Positions 1 to 6,629 are shown, numbered from the stretch's first letter. The stretch is 12,069 bases of DNA from a bacterium (GCA_025774425.1 JALGWA010000014.1:1-12069), one strand, 5' to 3'. Notes: generated by a model not told the origin, from the sequence alone. A program made the numbers and translations.

Positions 1-1
1 C

Positions 2-685
2 GTCGCCAAGGGAAGCGTGACGATAGATGGGGGATTCCTCGGAGCCGGGAACGGCCGGATCGCCTGCACGGGCGGCTTCAAGGCGAGGTTCGTGCAGGGG
101 CAGCGCATCGAGGCCGGCGGCGACGTCGAGGTCGCCGCGGGGCTCATATCGAGCAGGGTGTATGCCTCGGGGCGGGTGGTCGTCGGCAGGTCCGGCGGGA
201 TAGTCGGCGGCTCAATCCACGCCTATCGCGGGGTCGAAGCCGGCACGCTCGGCAGCCCACGGCCCGTGACGACCGAGATAGAGGTGGGTGTCGACCCGGC
301 CGTGAGCATGCGCATAGAGGAGCTCGAGAAGGGAGCGATGGACCTGGCGGCGAAGAGGATCCGCTACATAAAGGACCTGACGGTCATGGCCGTCCGCGAC
401 GACGGCAAGGCGGCCGAGGCGATGAATGATCTCACCGCGGCTTCGAGGGCCGTGCAGGCCGAGCTGGTCTTCCTCGGGGAGGAAATCATGAGACTCCGGG
501 GCGGAAGCGAGCTGGACCGCCGCGCCACGGTGGCGGCGAGGGAGAGATCGTATCCACCCCTGACCGTCTCGATATGCTCATCGAAGATAGTGAACGAGTC
601 GGAAACCGGGCCTATAGTCTTCAGGCTCATGGACGACAGGATCGTACTGGATACCTGGAACCTGGGGTGGCACGATGACGGATGA
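2..685 (+). CDS. FapA / DUF342 family polymer-forming protein, C-terminal part (5' end outside window)
   Basis: The reading frame is open from base 2, so this is the C-terminal 227 residues of a longer protein; a start at 17 would be an internal ATG. The first 80 or so residues show the glycine-rich, short-period beta repeat of the FapA/DUF342 family (pattern like GG-IEAGGDVEVAAGLISS-V-ASG-VVVG), ending in the typical LGSPRPVTTEIEVG segment. A helical region follows, rich in Glu, Lys and Ala and probably coiled coil, and then a short C-terminal beta segment (RSYPPLTVSI). Family members have been linked to flagellar assembly and placement in some Gram-negatives, and the adjacent flagellar operon agrees with that. 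The 3' end overlaps the next gene by 11 nt, which suggests translational coupling. The exact role is unknown. Confidence 0.8.
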   Translation, partial: VAKGSVTIDGGFLGAGNGRIACTGGFKARFVQGQRIEAGGDVEVAAGLISSRVYASGRVVVGRSGGIVGGSIHAYRGVEAGTLGSPRPVTTEIEVGVDPAVSMRIEELEKGAMDLAAKRIRYIKDLTVMAVRDDGKAAEAMNDLTAASRAVQAELVFLGEEIMRLRGGSELDRRATVAARERSYPPLTVSICSSKIVNESETGPIVFRLMDDRIVLDTWNLGWHDDG

Positions 686-1568
686 TGGCAAGACCAGAGA
701 AGACGAGAACCTCGAGAGATTCGCAGTGAACATTCCCCCGTTTCCACGGGCCGCCCAGCAGGTCATGGGAATGCTGAGGGACCCACGGGTGCAAATACCG
801 CGGGTCGCGGAGGTCGTGTCACTGGACCAGGGCTTCGCCACCAAGGTGCTTCGCATGGCGAACTCGGCTTACTTCGGGCTGCCGCGCAAGGTCTCCAACG
901 TAACCGAGGCGCTTGTGCTCCTCGGCTGGGCGAACGTCCGGATAGTCTTGATTTCCGCGTCGGTCGGACCGATACTCTGCCGCGGCCTCAAGAGCTACGG
1001 AATGGAGGAAGGCGTGCTCTGGGAGCACTCGGTCGGTTCCGCGTTCGCCGCCCAGATGCTCGCCAAGGACCTCGAGGCCTCGGCCTACAGCATGGCTTTC
1101 ACTTCGGGATTGCTCCATGACGTCGGCAAGGTCGCTGTCGACATGCAGCTCAGGGGCGACCTGAGGAAGAAGTTCATCGAGGTAATGGACACCTGCGGGG
1201 AGGCCGTCGCCGAGAGGGAAGTCGTCGGACACACTCACGCCGACATCGGCGGCTACCTGTGCGACCGGTGGAACCTCCCGCCGGAAATCGCGGAGGCGAT
1301 AAGGTTCCACAATCAGCCCCGCTCGTCCGAGTCCGCACTCGCCGGCGTCGTATCGGCCGCGAATGTTCTCGCCAACGCACTTCTCAGGGAGGGGCGCGGA
1401 GTCGGCATCGGCGACTTCCGGGATGCCCCCGACGGCACCTTCGTGCCGGGGGAGAAGTTGCTGGCGAAGGTGGTCGAAGAGCTTCCCTCCATCGTCGCCT
1501 CCTCGCGTGAACTGCTCGGCGGCACGACCGAAGTCGTGCCGGCCCATGCGGGAAGAGACGAGAAGTAG
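675..1568 (+). CDS. HDOD domain signalling protein
   Basis: This 297-residue protein is almost entirely one HDOD domain (about residues 12-215). The N-terminal half has the family pattern IPPFPRAAQQVMGMLRD and LDQGFATKVLRMANSAYFGLP. The second half carries HD-like residues: H118 (WEHS), H148-D149 in GLLHDVGK, H186/H188 (HTHADIGGYL), the WNLPPEIAEAI signature and H212. HDOD proteins are generally regulatory scaffolds related to HD phosphohydrolases, often with poor or no catalysis; activity here cannot be judged from sequence. No signal peptide or membrane segment is visible, so it should be cytosolic. Its ATG lies inside the last codons of the FapA-like gene. The pair sits directly upstream of the flagellar promoter, so a role in controlling motility is plausible but inferred. 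The last 80 or so residues have no recognised domain. Confidence 0.88.
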   Translation: MTDDGKTREDENLERFAVNIPPFPRAAQQVMGMLRDPRVQIPRVAEVVSLDQGFATKVLRMANSAYFGLPRKVSNVTEALVLLGWANVRIVLISASVGPILCRGLKSYGMEEGVLWEHSVGSAFAAQMLAKDLEASAYSMAFTSGLLHDVGKVAVDMQLRGDLRKKFIEVMDTCGEAVAEREVVGHTHADIGGYLCDRWNLPPEIAEAIRFHNQPRSSESALAGVVSAANVLANALLREGRGVGIGDFRDAPDGTFVPGEKLLAKVVEELPSIVASSRELLGGTTEVVPAHAGRDEK

Positions 1569-1593
1569 TTTCCGCCCGGCGGAAAAGTTTTCC
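1569..1593 (+). terminator. dyad symmetry just after the HDOD stop; weak candidate terminator
   Basis: An 8-nt perfect inverted repeat (arms 1569-1576 and 1578-1585; TTTCCGCC/GGCGGAAA) begins at the base after the stop codon. Folded with a realistic loop it gives a 6-bp stem and a 5-nt loop. It overlaps a second symmetric element, GGAAAA-G-TTTTCC (1581-1593). The T-run is only four bases long and starts a few bases past the stem, so intrinsic termination would be weak. It could instead be a protein-binding site upstream of the flagellar promoter. Confidence 0.3.
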
Positions 1594-1624
1594 TCCCTGC
1601 TTTCCGCTTTCGCGTGCACCGGCC

Positions 1625-1659
1625 CGGGCGCCTGGCGGCGCCCGCGGCGAGACCGCCGC
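1625..1659. repeat. two back-to-back GC-rich hairpins upstream of the flgF promoter
   Basis: Arms 1625-1632 (CGGGCGCC) and 1637-1644 (GGCGCCCG) form a perfect 8-bp stem with a TGGC loop. Starting at base 1644, arms 1644-1649 (GCGGCG) and 1654-1659 (CGCCGC) form a 6-bp stem with an AGAC loop. No T-tract follows either. They lie about 60-95 bp upstream of the sigma-54 promoter. They may be a terminator-like block between two transcription units or activator-binding DNA. High local GC also makes some symmetry likely by chance. Confidence 0.4.
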
Positions 1660-1717
1660 AACCCACTGAAATCGCCGGAGATAGCACTCCATGGACGCGC
1701 TGTGATCGGCTGCGGTT

Positions 1718-1734
1718 CTGGCAAGGGAATTGCA
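1718..1734 (+). promoter_or_regulatory. sigma-54 (RpoN) promoter for the flagellar operon
   Basis: The sequence CTGGCAAGGGAATTGCA matches the consensus YTGGCACGRNNNTTGCW at every position except the seventh (A for C). GG at 1720-1721 (-24 element) and GC at 1732-1733 (-12 element) are separated by exactly 10 nt, the required spacing. The predicted transcription start is about 1743-1747, giving a leader of about 25 nt before the flgF GTG. No comparable promoter was noticed further down to the GT9 gene, so this one probably drives flgF through csrA and beyond. Sigma-54 control of rod, ring and hook genes is well known in many diderm bacteria and needs an AAA+ activator, not encoded here. Confidence 0.88.
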
Positions 1735-1769
1735 TTTGAGAAGCCCGTGGACAAAAACCGGAGGTCATA

Positions 1770-2480
1770 GTGCTCAAAGGAGTCGAAAGACTGGCGGCCG
1801 ACATGACGGCCAGGATCACCAGGCAGGAGATGCTGGCGGACAACATCGCGAACGTGCAGACGCCGGGTTTCAAGGCCCAGAGACTCTTCATGTCCCTTCT
1901 CAGCGAGAGGTACCGCGCCGGCGGCCTCGTCGCGAACGACAGGCGCTACAAGGTCTATACCGACTTCAGCCAGGGGCAGATCGACCGGACGTACAGGCCG
2001 CTCGACCTGGCGATATCGGGCGAAGGATTCTTCGTCATCGAAACGGGCCGAGGGGAGAGGTACACGCGCGCCGGGAACTTCATCCTCACCGAGGAGGGTG
2101 TGCTCGCCACACCGAGGGGCGACATCGTGATGGGAACGTCGGGCCCGATCACGATCGAAGGGGGCGACTTCGAGGTCACCGCCGAAGGCAAGGTGCTCGT
2201 CGACGGTGAGGAGATCGGCGCCGTGAAGATCGTCGTCTTCAACCGGCCCGGCGCCCTCGTCAGGGAGGGCAACTATTTCCGGGCCAGGGGTCAAAGCCCC
2301 GTCGAATCGGAAATGGTCGACACCCGGATACTGCAGGGGGCCCTCGAGAGATCCAACGTCAGTCCGATCGACGAGATGGTCGACATGATCGCCGTGTACA
2401 GGGGCTTCGAATCCGACCAGGCGAGCGTCAAGCGCCAGGATGAAGCCGCGAGGAAACTCATAGACAATGCGACGGCTTGA
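1770..2480 (+). CDS. flgF: flagellar proximal rod protein FlgF
   Basis: This 236-residue protein belongs to the rod/hook family secreted by the flagellar type III system. The N-terminal D0 helix carries the signature QEMLADNIANVQTPGFK (about residues 19-35). The middle has the LDLAISGEGFFVIET segment seen in FlgF/FlgG, and the C-terminal helix contains SNVSPIDEMVDMIAVYRGFES. Position before flgG and shorter length than FlgG support FlgF. The start is GTG at 1770, preceded by GGAGG (1760-1764) at 5-nt spacing. It is the first gene after the sigma-54 promoter. There is no signal peptide, as expected for a type III substrate. FlgF forms part of the rod in the periplasm, next to FlgG. Confidence 0.93.
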   Translation: MLKGVERLAADMTARITRQEMLADNIANVQTPGFKAQRLFMSLLSERYRAGGLVANDRRYKVYTDFSQGQIDRTYRPLDLAISGEGFFVIETGRGERYTRAGNFILTEEGVLATPRGDIVMGTSGPITIEGGDFEVTAEGKVLVDGEEIGAVKIVVFNRPGALVREGNYFRARGQSPVESEMVDTRILQGALERSNVSPIDEMVDMIAVYRGFESDQASVKRQDEAARKLIDNATA

Positions 2481-2509
2481 GGGCGAAGCGAGACCAGGGG
2501 GTGGGAGTA

Positions 2510-3298
2510 ATGATAAGAGCGCTTAAGACCGCAGCCACCGGCATGCGGGCGCAACAGATGAACGTCGACAACATCGCGAACAACCTGGCCAACATCAATA
2601 CGACCGGGTTCAAGCGGAGCAAGATCGAGTTCCAGGACCTCTTCTACCAGACGGCGAAAGTGCCGGGAAGAGTGGACAGCCAGGGAGTCGAAGCGCCGAC
2701 GGCGCTCGAGGTCGGCTACGGAACGGTCCCGGTGGCGACCCAACGCATCTTCTCCGAGGGGGAGATCCTGCCGACGAACAATCCCCTCGACCTGGCCATC
2801 AACGGCAACGGCTTCTTCAGGATCACCCTCGCCGACGGCTCGTACGCTTACACGAGAGACGGCGCCTTCAAACTCTCGGGTGACGGCAGAATAGTGACGA
2901 CGGACGGTGAGCCCATCGATCCCGAGATCAGCATCCCCGAGGGAGTGACGAGCATCAACATCGCGAGGGACGGCACCGTCAGCGTTCAGATCGGGAATGA
3001 GACCGAGCCCCAGGAGGTGGGGACGATCGAGATCGTCAGGTTCATAAACCCGGCCGGACTGAAGGCGATCGGCAGGAACCTCCTCGTCGAAACCCCCGCG
3101 TCGGGCGACCCGATTCCGGGCACGGCGGGCCTCGAGGGCTACGGGGAGCTCTACCAAGGGTATCTCGAGACCTCCAATGTCGAGATAGTCGAGGAGATGG
3201 TGAACATGATCGTCGCGCAGAGGGCCTACGAGATCAACTCCAAGGCCATCAAGACGAGCGACGAGATGCTCGCACAGGTCAACAACCTGGGAAGGTAG
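2510..3298 (+). CDS. flgG: flagellar distal rod protein FlgG
   Basis: FlgG builds the distal rod that passes through the P and L rings. The ATG at 2510 gives 262 residues, the usual family length, and the expected N-terminus MIRALKTAATGMRAQQMNVDN. A TTG at 2477 or GTG at 2501 in the same frame would add residues unlike the family, and GGGAG/GGGGG lies just before 2510. Signatures are NIANNLANINTTGFK (21-35), FQDLFYQ (41-47), NPLDLAINGNGFF (91-103), and the C-terminal SNVEIVEEMVNMIVAQRAYEINSKAI helix typical of FlgG. It is secreted by the flagellar type III apparatus without a cleaved signal. A gap of 29 nt separates it from flgF and only 3 nt separate it from flgA. Confidence 0.95.
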   Translation: MIRALKTAATGMRAQQMNVDNIANNLANINTTGFKRSKIEFQDLFYQTAKVPGRVDSQGVEAPTALEVGYGTVPVATQRIFSEGEILPTNNPLDLAINGNGFFRITLADGSYAYTRDGAFKLSGDGRIVTTDGEPIDPEISIPEGVTSINIARDGTVSVQIGNETEPQEVGTIEIVRFINPAGLKAIGRNLLVETPASGDPIPGTAGLEGYGELYQGYLETSNVEIVEEMVNMIVAQRAYEINSKAIKTSDEMLAQVNNLGR

Positions 3299-3301
3299 GC
3301 A

Positions 3302-4042
3302 ATGGAGACTGGAACCAAAGGACTGGGGCTCGCGATCTCCCTCGCCGTCTTCATAGCGCTGTCGCCCCTCCTCTCCGGGGAGGCGGCGGCGGGATCTGAA
3401 AGTCTGGCCCGGCGGATCGCGGATGGTGTGACGGAGTTCATAACCGGGCGGGTTACGCTGCCCCATGACTCGATAAGCGTCGAGGTCGACGTGCCTGCGA
3501 TCGCCGCCAGGGCCGGCGACGTCGCCCGGTTCAGCCTCGACCTGTTCGGGTCCTCCGATGCCGTGATGGGCACCGTGCCCGTCAAGGTCACGCTGTTTCT
3601 TAACGACGGCGGATCGACGGCCTGTACCGCGACCGCCCGCGTGAGGATATGGAGCCAGGCGGCGGTCGCCGCGAGGAGACTCAAACGTCACGAGGTCGTC
3701 GAGGAGAACGACATCCGCTTGGAGAGGCGTGAAGTCACCCGGGTATTCGACGGCTACTTCGTCAGCGCGGATGACATCGTCGGCAAGCGCACGACGCGGA
3801 CTGTATCGTCCGGTGCTCTGTTCTCGTCATCGAGCGTGGAGCCGGTGCCCATGGTCACCAGGGGTTCGGATGTCAGTGTGATGGTCGTGATCGGAGCGGT
3901 CGCGATAACCACGAGGGGCAAGGCCCTCGAGGACGGCGATCTCGGCGGCCGGATCAAGGTGAGGGACTGCACCACCGGCAAGCGCCTGACGGGCGAAGTC
4001 GCGGGTGAGGACCTCGTACTGCTTGAGGTGTCAAGATTCTAA
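3302..4042 (+). CDS. flgA: FlgA, P-ring assembly chaperone
   Basis: FlgA is a periplasmic chaperone that helps FlgI polymerise into the P ring. The 246-residue protein has an N-terminal Sec signal (hydrophobic residues about 8-29, likely cleavage after the AAA near 28-30). A weakly conserved region follows, then a SAF-like domain (about 125-182: RRLKRHEVVEENDIRLERREV...VGKRTTRTVSSGALFSSSSVEP), and a C-terminal segment (about 184-246) with GDLGGRIKVRDCTTGKRLTGEV, close to the family's ending. It has ATG at 3302 with GGAAGG overlapping the flgG stop. Its position between flgG and flgH is common in flagellar operons. The N-terminal third matches the family poorly, which is normal for FlgA. Confidence 0.9.
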   Translation: METGTKGLGLAISLAVFIALSPLLSGEAAAGSESLARRIADGVTEFITGRVTLPHDSISVEVDVPAIAARAGDVARFSLDLFGSSDAVMGTVPVKVTLFLNDGGSTACTATARVRIWSQAAVAARRLKRHEVVEENDIRLERREVTRVFDGYFVSADDIVGKRTTRTVSSGALFSSSSVEPVPMVTRGSDVSVMVVIGAVAITTRGKALEDGDLGGRIKVRDCTTGKRLTGEVAGEDLVLLEVSRF

Positions 4043-4054
4043 AGGGAGGCCAAC

Positions 4055-4636
4055 TTGAGAAGGAAACCTCTTGAAGCCCTGCTCGTGGTGCTGCTCTCGG
4101 CCGGCCTGTTCGCCGGCCGGCCGGCGGCATGCCTCGCGGCCAGGTCGTTCTACACGGACGTCAAGGCCGGCGACGTCGGCGACGTATTGACCGTGATGAT
4201 CGTCGAGAAGACCCTGGCGCAGAACACTTCCTCGATCGTGACGGAAAAGGAAACCAAGGTCGGCGCCGAGGGCAAGGGGACCGGGGCCCTGGATTTCATT
4301 CCGGCGTTCGGCTTCGACGGCACGGTGACGAAGGAGCACGACGGCCAGGGGACGACCACGAGGCGGGGAAGCATAGTGGGGCAGATGGCGGTGGTGGTCA
4401 CGGACGTCCTCGACAACGGGAACCTCGTCATCCAGGGCGAGAAGCAGATCGTGATAAACGACGAGACGGAGCTTCTGGTCCTGACCGGCGTCGTGAGGCC
4501 GCAGGACGTCTCGGGCCAGAACGTCGTCTACTCGACGGACATAGCCAATACGCAGATTTCGTACAAGGGCAAGGGTATGGTCAGCGGCTACACTAGGCCG
4601 AGCATCGTGACCAGGCTCTTGACCCTGCTGTTCTAG
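4055..4636 (+). CDS. flgH: flagellar L-ring protein FlgH
   Basis: FlgH forms the outer-membrane L ring around the rod. The start is TTG at 4055 with an excellent GGGAGG (4044-4049) at 5-nt spacing. The 193 residues are shorter than the roughly 230 of enteric FlgH, and the missing part is near the N-terminus. Conserved parts are present: GDVGDVLTVMIVEKT (39-53), VTDVLDNGNLVIQGEKQIVIN (115-135), LTGVVRPQDVSGQNVVYSTDIANTQISYKGKG (143-174) and a C-terminal TRLLTLLF. The signal peptide is clear, but the only Cys (C26, RPAAC) has Pro at -3 and so does not form a standard lipobox. It may be cleaved by signal peptidase I near residues 28-30 instead. Confidence 0.93.
   Translation: MRRKPLEALLVVLLSAGLFAGRPAACLAARSFYTDVKAGDVGDVLTVMIVEKTLAQNTSSIVTEKETKVGAEGKGTGALDFIPAFGFDGTVTKEHDGQGTTTRRGSIVGQMAVVVTDVLDNGNLVIQGEKQIVINDETELLVLTGVVRPQDVSGQNVVYSTDIANTQISYKGKGMVSGYTRPSIVTRLLTLLF
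4099..4118 (+). repeat. GC-rich hairpin within the flgH signal-peptide codons
   Basis: GGCCGGC (4099-4105) and GCCGGCC (4112-4118) pair perfectly around a 6-nt loop; C4098 with G4119 would extend the stem to 8 bp. It lies about 45 nt into the flgH reading frame. It could slow ribosomes during signal peptide synthesis, or it could simply reflect Ala/Gly/Pro codons in a GC-rich genome. Confidence 0.3.
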
Positions 4637-4648
4637 GTGGGTGAGCCG

Positions 4649-5779
4649 ATGAGAGAGAGAACGGGAAGATTGGTCCGGGGTTGTGTCATAGTCCTGCTCT
4701 TGGCCTCCTTCGCCCCGCTCGCCGCCGATGCGGCGCCGCGGATCAAGGACATATGCCGGATAGGCGGCGGGCGGAGCACGCCGCTCGTGGGCTACGGCCT
4801 CGTCACCGGCCTCGACGGCTCCGGTGACAGCAAGGGCACGCAGTTCACCGTCCAGTCGGTCGTCAACATGCTCACGCGCATGGGGATCACGGTTCCGCAG
4901 AACAAGGTGCGGACGAAGAACGTGGCGGCGGTCATGGTGTCGGCCTCGCTGCCGGTGACCGCGAGGCCGGGGACCAGACTCGACGTTACGGTGTCGTCGA
5001 TCGGCGACGCGAAGAGCCTCCAGGGCGGAACGCTTCTGTTGACTCCGCTCTCCGATCCCGACGGCGTCGTGTGCGCGCTCGCTCAGGGGCCGGTGTCGGT
5101 CGGCGGTTTCAAGATAGGCGCAGCCGGAGGCGAAGAGGTCTCCCAGAACTACACCCTGGTCGGCCGGGTGCCCGACGGGGCGACGGTGGAGGTCGAGCCG
5201 GCCTTCGCCGCGGCCGACTTGGAGTTCGTCGACATAAGCCTGCTCAATCCCGACTATACCACGGCTTCGCGGGTGTGCGACGTCATACGCGAGCGATATG
5301 CGGATGCGGAGATCGAATGCGTCGACGCCGGACTCGTCAGGGTGGCGGTGCCAGCGAGTTTCCGCGAGTCGGGCGAGATCGTCGCATTCATAGCGGGCCT
5401 GGAGAACGCCAGGGTCGAGCCCGATGTGCCCGCGATCGTCGTCATCAACGAGAGAACCGGGACCATCGTCGCCGGCGGGAACGTGACCATAGGGGCCGTG
5501 GCGATCGCCCACGGCAACCTGAGCATCGAGATAAGCTCGCGACCGTTGATTTCCCAGCCGACGCCCTTCTCCAGGACGGGCCAGACGGTGGTCGTGCCGG
5601 ACACGCAGATCAACGTCGACATCGAGCACCAGCAACTGTACGCGATGGAAGAGACGGCCAACGTCGCGGACGTGGCCAGGGGACTCAATGCGCTCGGCGT
5701 GAGCCCGAGGGACACGATCGCCATCTTCCAGGCGCTCAAAGAAGCCGGAGCCCTCAGGGCACAGATCAGGATCATCTGA
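4649..5779 (+). CDS. flgI: flagellar P-ring protein FlgI
   Basis: FlgI forms the periplasmic P ring in the peptidoglycan layer. The ATG at 4649 gives 376 residues with a standard Sec signal (MRERTGRLVRG, then hydrophobic 12-25, likely cleavage after A28 in ADA-AP). An in-frame GTG at 4637 directly abuts the flgH stop and overlaps the probable Shine-Dalgarno AGGTGGG, so it is less likely. The mature start APRIKDICRIGGGRSTPLVGYGLVTGLDGSGD is diagnostic. Further family marks are QSVVNMLTRMGITVP (69-83), SSIGDAKSLQGGTLLLTPL and the C-terminal IAIFQALKEAGALRAQIRII. It follows flgH by 12 nt and needs FlgA for assembly. Confidence 0.96.
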   Translation: MRERTGRLVRGCVIVLLLASFAPLAADAAPRIKDICRIGGGRSTPLVGYGLVTGLDGSGDSKGTQFTVQSVVNMLTRMGITVPQNKVRTKNVAAVMVSASLPVTARPGTRLDVTVSSIGDAKSLQGGTLLLTPLSDPDGVVCALAQGPVSVGGFKIGAAGGEEVSQNYTLVGRVPDGATVEVEPAFAAADLEFVDISLLNPDYTTASRVCDVIRERYADAEIECVDAGLVRVAVPASFRESGEIVAFIAGLENARVEPDVPAIVVINERTGTIVAGGNVTIGAVAIAHGNLSIEISSRPLISQPTPFSRTGQTVVVPDTQINVDIEHQQLYAMEETANVADVARGLNALGVSPRDTIAIFQALKEAGALRAQIRII

Positions 5780-5800
5780 ACCCGGAGCGGGGGGAGGCTG

Positions 5801-6628
5801 ATGATAGTATCCGGAACACCCGGGCAGCCGACGGCGCCGGCATGCGGGACGACCGGCGAGCCGGCTGTGAAGCCGAGGCGGACCATAACCGATGAGCATG
5901 AAGCGGCCAAGGCGAGGAAGGCCTGCGAGGAATTCGAGGCGATATTCATACAGAAGTTGCTGTCGACGATGAGACGGGCCTCGGAGAGCGGCGCCGGCGG
6001 GGACGACGATTTCGGAGGGGACATCTTCAAGTCCATGATGGACGAGCAGTTGAGCGTAGCCCTGGCGAGGGGAGGCGGCATCGGCCTGGCCCGCTTGCTC
6101 GGCAAGAGCCTGGGGAGAGAGGAACAGGGTCCGGCCGGGAGGGTCCCGGCCGGCGAAGGCCGGGAGCCGCGGGCGCTGCCGGTGCGGCTGACCTATGAGG
6201 CGTACAAGGAGATGAGGACGGATTCGAGCCTCGCCGCCTTCGAGCCCGAGATCTCCGCGGCGGCGAGCGATTCGGGCGTCAGCCGGAACCTGATACGGGC
6301 GGTCATCCTCCAGGAGTCGGGGGGAGATCCCGGCGCGGTGTCCGCCAAGGGCGCGAAGGGCCTGATGCAGCTCATGGACGGCACCGCCGCGGAGGTGGGG
6401 GTCTCGAACCCCTTCGACCCGGCGGAGAACATCCGCGGAGGCGCCAGGTACCTGGGGCGCCTGCTCAGGGAATTCAAGGGCGACCTCGAGCTGGCGCTGG
6501 CCGCCTACAACGCCGGCGCCGGGGCGGTCAAGCGGCACGGAGGCGTTCCGCCGTACGCCGAGACGAGGGACTACGTCCAGAGGGTGATGGCCAGGTTGAA
6601 GGCGCTCGATTCGGCTCGAGGAGGGTAA
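5801..6628 (+). CDS. flgJ: FlgJ-type rod cap fused to an SLT (GH23) lytic transglycosylase
   Basis: The 275-residue protein has two domains. Residues about 33-102 match the FlgJ rod-binding domain (KACEEFEAIFIQKLLSTMRRA...FKSMMDEQLSVALARGGGIGLARLL). Residues about 148-270 are a soluble lytic transglycosylase-like domain: catalytic E172 in ILQESGGDP, GLMQLM (187-192), NIRGGARYL (210-218), ALAAYNAG (232-239) and ETRDYV (254-259). In Salmonella and E. coli the C-terminal enzyme of FlgJ is a GH73 glucosaminidase, so this is a different fold doing the analogous job of opening peptidoglycan for the rod. No signal peptide is present, consistent with flagellar type III export. The linker (103-147) contains a PAGR/PAGEGR near-repeat. 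The ATG at 5801 has GGGGGAGG three bases upstream. The stop overlaps the flgN ribosome-binding region. Confidence 0.92.
   Translation: MIVSGTPGQPTAPACGTTGEPAVKPRRTITDEHEAAKARKACEEFEAIFIQKLLSTMRRASESGAGGDDDFGGDIFKSMMDEQLSVALARGGGIGLARLLGKSLGREEQGPAGRVPAGEGREPRALPVRLTYEAYKEMRTDSSLAAFEPEISAAASDSGVSRNLIRAVILQESGGDPGAVSAKGAKGLMQLMDGTAAEVGVSNPFDPAENIRGGARYLGRLLREFKGDLELALAAYNAGAGAVKRHGGVPPYAETRDYVQRVMARLKALDSARGG
6131..6165. repeat. nested GC inverted repeats at the FlgJ domain linker
   Basis: CCGGCCGGGA (6131-6140) and TCCCGGCCGG (6144-6153) form a perfect 10-nt inverted repeat with a 3-nt GGG spacer. The second arm can instead pair downstream: TCCCGGCC (6144-6151) with GGCCGGGA (6158-6165) around a 6-nt loop. 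The two hairpins are mutually exclusive. The repeat encodes linker residues 111-122 of FlgJ, between the rod-binding and transglycosylase domains. Confidence 0.55.
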
Positions 6629-6629
6629 A

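Noticed and set aside
668..684. TGGCACG matching the -24 half of a sigma-54 promoter before the HDOD start
   Set aside because: The -12 position 10 nt downstream reads GA rather than GC and there is no TTGC, so it is only a half site inside coding sequence.
2477..2509. Earlier in-frame starts for flgG (TTG 2477, GTG 2501)
   Set aside because: They would add residues not found in FlgG and would overlap the flgF stop; ATG 2510 gives the canonical N-terminus and length.
819..3691. Two further long minus-strand frames (819-2294 and 2291-3691)
   Set aside because: They cover hdod, flgF, flgG and flgA in antisense, have low-complexity charged translations and no sensible start context.
4031..6538. 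835-codon open frame on the minus strand across flgH, flgI and flgJ
   Set aside because: Translation is Arg/His/Asp-rich with no recognisable domain, and it lies antisense to three certain genes. Long antisense frames are a by-product of GC-biased third positions.
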